From: CAZCZR01 sp964503455 | Lineage (GTDB): Bacteria > Bacillota > Clostridia > UBA1381 | Direction: 5' to 3' | DNA length: 11,623 nt | NCBI GenBank assembly: GCA_964503455.1 | Contig: CAZCZR010000054.1 | Coordinates: forward strand, 1-11,623 | Part shown: positions 8,233 to 11,623 of the stretch, piece by piece | Position numbering within the stretch: the stretch's first letter is position 1 | Layout of the letters: every line of letters starts with the position of its first letter | Notes under the pieces: model-generated | What the model was told of the DNA's origin: nothing | What the model saw: the letters and a program-made list of their open reading frames with translations, nothing else | Databases searched by the model: none | Position numbers and translations under genes: made by a program

Positions 8233-8820
8233 TTATTCCTCTGCCGCTAGCCGGTAGATTATATCGGTGCATTTTTCAATGCCGAGGCGGGAGGAATTTA
8301 AGCATATATCGTAGCAGTCAGCCGAGCCGAATGTGTCCTTTGTATAGAAGGAGCAGTACTTTCTGCGCGCCTTGTCAACAGCGCGGATCTTGTTTTTACG
8401 CTGCGCGTCCGTAAGATCCGGCATCCTGCTTTTCATTCTCTCGCTTCTCCAGTTGAGATCTGCGCATATAAAGACGTTTAAGCAGCCGTCAAATTCTCTT
8501 AAAACGGTATTCGCGTTTCTGCCGAGTATAACGCATCTGCCTTTTTCGCCTATTCTGTGGATGACCTCGCTTTGAGCCTTGAACAGCTTTTCGTTTAAAG
8601 GTTTGTTGTAAAAATCAAACAGGCTCTGTGTGAAACCGAAATTTAAGGGTACTTTTTCATCCCATTTTATCATACTCATTACATCCATGTTCAGCTTCGC
8701 TGCCGCCATGAATATAAGCTCCTTATGGTAAAACTCGTAGCCAAGTCTTTGTGACAGTTCAGCGCCTATTTCACCGCCGCCGGCGCCGAATTCGCGGCTG
8801 ATGGTTATGATCCTTTTCAT
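8233..8820 (-). CDS. Cytidylate kinase-like P-loop family protein (AAA_26 type)
   Basis: The 195-residue product belongs to the cytidylate kinase-like family of small cytosolic P-loop proteins. It opens with MKRIITISREFGAGGGEIG, the family's altered P-loop: the classical GKS/T lysine is absent, as is usual in this group. YHKELI, CVILGRNAN (97-104), DKARRKYCSFYT (149-160) and YDICLNSSRLGIEKC (170-184) follow, as expected. Members are probably nucleoside-phosphate or related small-molecule kinases, but their substrates are mostly unknown, so it should not be called Cmk. I chose the ATG at 8820 over a GTG at 8835 because GAGGAG (8828-8833) lies 7 bases before the ATG and would be consumed by the earlier start. 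The site overlaps the stop codon of the ABC ATPase gene, indicating translational coupling and a role in, or regulation with, the transporter operon. Confidence 0.85.
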   Translation of the reverse strand: MKRIITISREFGAGGGEIGAELSQRLGYEFYHKELIFMAAAKLNMDVMSMIKWDEKVPLNFGFTQSLFDFYNKPLNEKLFKAQSEVIHRIGEKGRCVILGRNANTVLREFDGCLNVFICADLNWRSERMKSRMPDLTDAQRKNKIRAVDKARRKYCSFYTKDTFGSADCYDICLNSSRLGIEKCTDIIYRLAAEE

Positions 8821-8831
8821 AGCTTTGCTCC

Positions 8832-9578
8832 TCACAGCACTTTGTTCAAAAAATCTATCGTCCTTGCTTCTTTGGGATGGGTAAGCACATCTTCCGGAGT
8901 GCCTTCCTCCACAATATATCCGCCGTCCATAAATACGGCGCGCGTTCCCACCTCTCGCGCAAAGCCAATCTCGTGGGTCACCACGATCATTGTCATGCCC
9001 TCGGCCGCAAGCTCTTTCATTACATTAAGCACCTCGCCTACCATTTCCGGGTCAAGAGCGGAGGTGGGTTCGTCAAAGAGCATGATGTCAGGCTTCATGG
9101 CAAGCGAACGCGCAATGGCAACTCTTTGTTTCTGACCGCCTGAAAGCTGCTGCGGATACACATCCGCCTTATCGGAAAGACCTACCTTTTTCAAAAGCGC
9201 CAAAGCGGTATCATGCGCCTCGTCCTTTGTCATTTTCTTAAGCTCAATGGGCGCAAGCGTTATGTTTTCAAGCACAGTCATATGAGGGAAGAGATTAAAG
9301 TGCTGGAATACCATACAGATATTTTCGCGAACCTTATTAATATTTACTTTCTTTTCCGTTATATCCACGCCGTCTATTACGACTGTACCGGAGGTTATAT
9401 CCTCAAGGCGGTTAAGACATCTGAGGAAGGTGGACTTGCCCGAACCGGAGGGACCGAGTATAACAACCACCTCGCCCTCGTAAACGTCGGTATTAATATC
9501 CTTTAAAACCTCCAGTTTTCCGAAGTTCTTTTTAAGGTGCGCAACATGAATCTTTACGTTATTTCTATTGACGGTCAC
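8832..9578 (-). CDS. glnQ: Polar amino acid ABC transporter ATP-binding protein (GlnQ-like)
   Basis: This 248-residue protein is the cytoplasmic ATPase that powers amino acid uptake. All nucleotide-binding motifs are intact: Walker A GPSGSGKST (42-50), Q-loop Gln92 in FQHFNLFPHMTV, signature LSGGQ (145-149), Walker B IMLFDEPTSALD with Glu170, and switch His202 in VVTHE. The GxVxxHFNLFPHMTVLEN stretch and overall length are typical of the GlnQ/HisP class for polar amino acids. The start chosen is GTG at 9578, preceded at 7 bases by AGGAGG. The frame stays open further upstream to a TTG at 9608, but that start has no ribosome site. The gene begins 14 bases before the permease stop, a strong sign of coupled translation, and the kinase-like gene starts 11 bases after its end. 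Confidence 0.93.
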   Translation of the reverse strand: MTVNRNNVKIHVAHLKKNFGKLEVLKDINTDVYEGEVVVILGPSGSGKSTFLRCLNRLEDITSGTVVIDGVDITEKKVNINKVRENICMVFQHFNLFPHMTVLENITLAPIELKKMTKDEAHDTALALLKKVGLSDKADVYPQQLSGGQKQRVAIARSLAMKPDIMLFDEPTSALDPEMVGEVLNVMKELAAEGMTMIVVTHEIGFAREVGTRAVFMDGGYIVEEGTPEDVLTHPKEARTIDFLNKVL

Positions 9579-10239
9579 GGTTAAGCCTCCTCTCCATAAG
9601 CTTTGCAAATCTTGATAAAAGTGTGATGACTATCAGATACATAACGGCAACTATCGCCCATGTCTGGAACGACATAAAGGTATTCGCCTGGACATTCTTC
9701 GCCGTATTTACGATCTCCGGGAAGCCTATTACCGACAGTATGGAAGTGTCCTTCAGCGTAATTATAAACTGGTTTATTATGCTTGGGATCATCATTCGTA
9801 TAGCCTGCGGCATAACGACGCGGCGCATGGAGCGGCCGTAGGGGAGACCGAGGCTTCTTGCGGCTTCCATTTGACCTTTGTCTACAGCCTGTATGCCGGC
9901 GCGGATTATCTCAGCCATATAAGCGCCGCAGTTGAGGGCAAGACATATAGTACCCGCTTGAAGCGCCGAAAGCGTTACGTTTCCGATGGCAAGTATGGTA
10001 TTGAACAGGTATGGCACACCGAAATACACGAAAAATGCCAGCACTATCATCGGCACTCCTCGTATCACGTCTACAAATACCTGTGATATTATGTTGCAGA
10101 CCTTGTTTTTCAGCACGCTCAATATTCCGAAGAACAATCCTAGGATACACGCGAAAAACAAGCCGCACAGCGCAAGGAGCAGTGTCTGTCCCATAGCGTT
10201 GAGAAGCAGCACTCCGTAGTTTGTTATGATTTGAACCAT
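9565..10239 (-). CDS. glnP: Polar amino acid ABC transporter permease (GlnP/HisM type)
   Basis: The 224-residue membrane protein forms the channel of the amino acid importer, probably as a homodimer since no second permease gene is present. Hydrophobic segments lie near residues 8-42, 50-78, 92-110, 150-172 and 190-208, consistent with five spans. RGVP at 60-63 and the cytoplasmic EAA loop EAARSLGLPYGRSMRRVVMPQA (within 125-146) are diagnostic for the His/Glu/Gln permease family; the EAA loop contacts the ATPase. The ATG at 10239 is preferred because AAGGAG (10245-10250) sits 5 bases upstream. The frame extends to 10281 without such support. It overlaps the ATPase gene by 14 bases and lies 318 bases after the binding-protein gene. 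Confidence 0.93.
   Translation of the reverse strand: MVQIITNYGVLLLNAMGQTLLLALCGLFFACILGLFFGILSVLKNKVCNIISQVFVDVIRGVPMIVLAFFVYFGVPYLFNTILAIGNVTLSALQAGTICLALNCGAYMAEIIRAGIQAVDKGQMEAARSLGLPYGRSMRRVVMPQAIRMMIPSIINQFIITLKDTSILSVIGFPEIVNTAKNVQANTFMSFQTWAIVAVMYLIVITLLSRFAKLMERRLNRDRQ
9586..9591 (-). promoter_or_regulatory. Ribosome binding site fixing the GTG start of the ATPase gene
   Basis: On the minus strand AGGAGG occupies these bases, 7 bases before the GTG at 9578-9576. It lies inside the last codons of the permease gene, so ribosomes finishing the permease can reload here. This decides for the rare GTG start over the upstream TTG at 9608. Confidence 0.7.
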
Positions 10240-10308
10240 TGTGTCTCCTTTCATATGGAATCGAACAGGTTCTTGGTACAATGTTATTGAACTTATTCAA
10301 TTTCACAA

Positions 10309-10351
10309 TTTGCATTAAGCAGGTTTCGTTATAGAGAATACTTAATGCAAA
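10309..10351. repeat. Perfect 11-bp inverted repeat upstream of the permease gene
   Basis: TTTGCATTAAG (10309-10319) and CTTAATGCAAA (10341-10351) are exact inverse complements across a 21-base loop. No T run follows on the minus strand, so it is not a leftward terminator. It may be an mRNA stem or an operator. A smaller ATTGAA/TTCAAT inverted repeat lies next to it (10286-10301). The permease start is 70 bases further on. Confidence 0.6.
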
Positions 10352-10401
10352 AAATATAAATACCAAAGACAGCGGACAAAAAGCGCATAATAAAATCATA
10401 G

Positions 10402-10462
10402 GGGCTGACGCCGCCGACAGCCCGGTTCTGCTGAAGGACGGGATGCCGGGGAGTCGCCCCCG
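10402..10462 (-). other. Two GC-rich hairpins in the transporter mRNA
   Basis: CGGGG (10447-10451) pairs with CCCCG (10458-10462) around a 6-base loop, and GGGCTG (10402-10407) pairs with CAGCCC (10418-10423) around a 10-base loop. The second is followed on the minus strand by TATGATTTTATTA, only loosely U-rich, giving at best a weak terminator. The GC-rich arms stand out in an otherwise AT-rich spacer. Confidence 0.45.
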
Positions 10463-10510
10463 TGAATATCGTTTGATCTTATATTATGCTCTCGATCCGC
10501 CGGCTTCTGC

Positions 10511-10535
10511 AAAATCGGCGCGGTATATACGCCGA
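10511..10535 (-). terminator. Weak terminator after the binding-protein gene
   Basis: On the minus strand TCGGCG and CGCCGA form a 6-bp GC-rich stem around a 9-base loop, followed by only four T residues. It starts 23 bases after the binding-protein stop codon. Position and strength suit partial termination that still lets some polymerases reach the permease gene; the short T run makes a full stop unlikely. Confidence 0.45.
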
Positions 10536-10557
10536 AGGGAAGTACGGTCTGATATTA

Positions 10558-11355
10558 TCAGCCGAGATACTTGGCGAGAATCTTGTCATACTCGCCGCTG
10601 GCCTTTATATTGGCAAGACCTTTGTTGAACGAGTCGATAAGATCCTGATTATCTGCATTGAAGATAGCAAAACCGTAGGGACTGCCCTCGTTTTCGGTGC
10701 CTTCTACAACCTGAAGATTAAGATCGCTGTCCTTGATCGAGAAGCTCATGATTGAAGTATCTTCGAAACAAGCGACTGTCTGACCGCCCATAACAGCCTG
10801 ATACATTGTGGGCGAATCCTCAAAATATGTAATATTGAAGCCGTTGGCATCCTTAAGGCTCTCAGCATATGTAGCACCCTGTGTGCCTGTCTTTACGGCA
10901 ACTGTCTTGCCTTTAAGATCTTCAAAACCCTTTATATCCGAGCCTTTTGCAACAGCCATGCACTGTGTAGCCTCATAATAACCGTCCGAGAATATCCATC
11001 CGCTCTGCTTGCGCTCGTCCGTAATGGAAGCGCCGGCGATCATGCCGTTTGCCTGCCCTGCCTGACAAGCCGCGATAGCAGCGTCCCAGCCAAGACTCTT
11101 CAATTCATATTCAAACCCCTGATCCTTTGCGATAGCAGCCAAAAGATCAACGTCAATGCCAACGAAGTTACCGCTCGCGTCAGTATACTCAAAGGGCTTG
11201 AACACGGTGTCTGTAGCGATAACGTATTTCTTTGACGAAGCACTGTTATCAGACGAAGCCTGCTGATTGTCGGCAGACTTCTGTGCGCATCCCGCAAATG
11301 CAGCCGCCGCCGTAGCCGCAACGAGTACGGACGCTAAAATCTTTTTTAAATTCAT
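10558..11355 (-). CDS. glnH: Polar amino acid (probably glutamine) ABC transporter substrate-binding lipoprotein
   Basis: The 265-residue product captures an amino acid outside the membrane and delivers it to the permease. It has a lipoprotein signal peptide with lipobox AFAGC, so Cys23 should be lipid-modified and the mature protein anchored on the outer face of the membrane. A Ser/Asn/Gln-rich linker (24-42) follows. The mature domain is a bilobed SBP of family 3: DTVFKPFEYTD, GIDVDLLAAIAK, ITDERK with Arg115, FSDGYY, VAVKTGTQGATYA and EDTS with Asp199. Arg115 and Asp199 match the residues that hold the alpha-carboxylate and alpha-amino groups in GlnH, and the overall text is very GlnH-like. 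Glutamine is therefore the best guess, though cystine or arginine cannot be excluded. The ATG follows GGGAGG (11364-11369) at 8 bases. It is first in its operon, behind a strong promoter. Confidence 0.92.
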   Translation of the reverse strand: MNLKKILASVLVAATAAAAFAGCAQKSADNQQASSDNSASSKKYVIATDTVFKPFEYTDASGNFVGIDVDLLAAIAKDQGFEYELKSLGWDAAIAACQAGQANGMIAGASITDERKQSGWIFSDGYYEATQCMAVAKGSDIKGFEDLKGKTVAVKTGTQGATYAESLKDANGFNITYFEDSPTMYQAVMGGQTVACFEDTSIMSFSIKDSDLNLQVVEGTENEGSPYGFAIFNADNQDLIDSFNKGLANIKASGEYDKILAKYLG

Positions 11356-11385
11356 AGTAAAGACCTCCCAATCTTTTTATATATT

Positions 11386-11435
11386 TTGTTTGCAGAGCTT
11401 TGTATCTCTACCGAAAAACAAAACGGCGCAAACAA
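11386..11435 (-). promoter_or_regulatory. Possible three-way-junction RNA in the glnH leader
   Basis: On the minus strand an 8-bp outer stem TTGTTTGC/GCAAACAA (11435-11428 with 11393-11386) encloses two hairpins that abut it and each other. The first pairs GCCG (11427-11424) with CGGT (11413-11410), with one G-U pair; the second pairs AGAG (11409-11406) with CTCT (11397-11394). It lies in the roughly 87-base leader between the promoter at 11449-11477 and the ribosome site. The shape could be a regulatory RNA, but I match it to no known class; the inner stems are short and the loops AT-rich, so chance is possible. Confidence 0.35.
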
Positions 11436-11448
11436 TTACAACATATAT

Positions 11449-11477
11449 ATTTTAACATATTTAGGCGCCATTGTCAA
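11449..11477 (-). promoter_or_regulatory. Strong sigma-A type promoter for the transporter operon
   Basis: On the minus strand a perfect TTGACA (11477-11472) is followed after 17 bases by TAAAAT (11454-11449), with a TGn extension just before it. Start of transcription is expected near 11442. The spacer contains the palindrome GGCGCC. This should be the main promoter for the binding protein and, by read-through, the permease, ATPase and kinase-like genes. Confidence 0.8.
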
Positions 11478-11499
11478 TAGAATTTCAAGATGATAATAT
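11471..11499 (+). promoter_or_regulatory. Divergent promoter sharing its -35 region with the transporter promoter
   Basis: TTGTCA (11471-11476) is followed after 17 bases by TAATAT (11494-11499). Its -35 box overlaps five of the six bases of the leftward TTGACA. Start of transcription is expected near 11506, so the transcript would include the inverted repeat at 11524-11566 and lead to the gene at the right edge. Two polymerases could not bind both promoters at once. Confidence 0.6.
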
Positions 11500-11523
11500 A
11501 AAATTATTGTCAGAGTAAATTCC

Positions 11524-11566
11524 CAATGTAAATGCAACACTGCAATTTACGATTGCATTTACATTG
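11524..11566. repeat. Perfect 14-bp inverted repeat with a third partial copy
   Basis: CAATGTAAATGCAA (11524-11537) and TTGCATTTACATTG (11553-11566) are exact inverse complements around a 15-base loop. The loop itself holds TGCAATTTAC (11541-11550), a near copy of TGCATTTAC in the right arm (11554-11562). Three copies of one motif, one of them inverted, suggest a protein operator. As RNA it would form a strong stem in the leader of the rightward gene. No T run follows, so it is not a terminator. Confidence 0.7.
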
Positions 11567-11592
11567 AAAGGTGTTTTGTGGTAGCATTTAGT

Positions 11593-11623
11593 ATGAGAAA
11601 GGAGGCTCAGACTAAAATGATTA
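11593..11623 (+). CDS. Start of a gene cut by the right edge
   Basis: An open frame begins M-R-K-E-A-Q-T-K-M-I and continues out of the window. The ATG at 11617, in the same frame, may be the true start because AAAGGAGG (11598-11605) lies 11 bases before it, whereas the ATG at 11593 has no nearby ribosome site. A start like RKEAQTK is seen in some TetR-type regulators, and a regulator divergent from its target would fit the layout, but ten residues cannot establish a family. Confidence 0.4.
   Translation, partial: MRKEAQTKMI

Larger units (their letters stand above)
10240..10557 (-). other. Hairpin-rich spacer between binding protein and permease genes
   Basis: This 318-base gap holds no supported gene on either strand. 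Read in the direction of the transporter transcript it contains four stem-loops: 10535-10511, 10462-10447, 10423-10402 and 10351-10309. None has a strong T run, so they are more likely partial terminators or 3'-end stabilisers than full stops. Such spacers are known in binding-protein operons, where they let the binding protein be made in excess of the membrane parts; that role is inferred here. I find no convincing promoter for the permease: the best leftward match, TTGTCC with TATATT, has only 15 bases between the boxes. Confidence 0.6.

Noticed and set aside
10353..10379. Leftward promoter for the permease (TTGTCC, TATATT)
   Set aside because: The spacer is only 15 bases and the -35 box is poor; not enough to call.
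9911..10399. 162-residue minus-strand frame crossing from the spacer into the permease gene
   Set aside because: It overlaps the permease gene in another frame and shows no family features; the permease reading has clear EAA-loop and RGVP motifs.
10549..10561. CTGATATTATCAG palindrome over the glnH stop codon
   Set aside because: It is a perfect 13-base palindrome, but short and AT-rich, and as RNA would leave only four base pairs; chance is the simplest explanation.
10443..10755. Short plus-strand frames over the spacer and the end of glnH
   Set aside because: They lie antisense to a clear lipoprotein gene and lack ribosome sites.
11524..11566. GlnR/TnrA-type nitrogen-control site
   Set aside because: The half-site spacing does not match TGTNAN7TNACA; the repeat is longer with a 15-base loop.

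Overview
The window looks like chromosomal DNA from an anaerobic low-to-mid-GC Clostridia-type Firmicute. The reasons are strong AGGAGG-type ribosome binding sites before almost every gene, sigma-A type promoters with extended -10 boxes, a single-chain PurL of about 1250 residues of the kind common in Clostridia, secreted proteins carrying copper amine oxidase N-terminal-like domains, and a GlnH/GlnP/GlnQ transporter with a lipoprotein binding subunit. I cannot name the species. The left 640 bases are visibly more AT-rich than the rest.

Layout. Bases 1-213 hold the end of something older: a 56-residue ORF that reads like the C-terminal end of a larger, possibly metallopeptidase-like protein and may be a frameshifted remnant. 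A 440-base gap follows with two terminator-like hairpins and then a good promoter (595-623). From there four genes run rightward: a histidine-phosphatase / phosphoglycerate-mutase-like enzyme (654-1241), the large purL (1303-5061), a secreted HtrA-like serine protease (5114-6217) and a secreted 636-residue protein with three tandem alpha/beta domains of uncertain function (6243-8153). The last two both begin with a signal peptide and a copper amine oxidase N-terminal-like segment, and only 25 bases separate them. A bidirectional terminator (8163-8218) separates this block from a convergent leftward block.

The leftward block, in order of transcription, is a GlnH-like lipoprotein (10558-11355), a permease (9565-10239), a GlnQ-like ATPase (8832-9578) and a cytidylate-kinase-like P-loop protein (8233-8820). 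The last three are tightly packed. A 318-base gap full of hairpins lies between the binding protein and the permease, which would suit differential expression. The transporter is driven by a near-consensus promoter (11449-11477) whose -35 box overlaps the -35 box of a divergent rightward promoter (11471-11499). The divergent transcript would cross a perfect 14-bp inverted repeat (11524-11566) before reaching a gene that is only just entered at the right edge.

How the parts work together. The transporter should import a polar amino acid, glutamine being the best guess from GlnH-like binding residues. PurL consumes glutamine in purine synthesis, but the two blocks are convergent and separately transcribed, so a functional link is only a suggestion. 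I see no CRISPR array, insertion sequence, tRNA or rRNA gene. No clearly new system is demonstrated. The best leads are the secreted protease plus triple-domain protein pair, the shared divergent promoter with its inverted repeat, and a possible three-way-junction RNA in the binding-protein leader.
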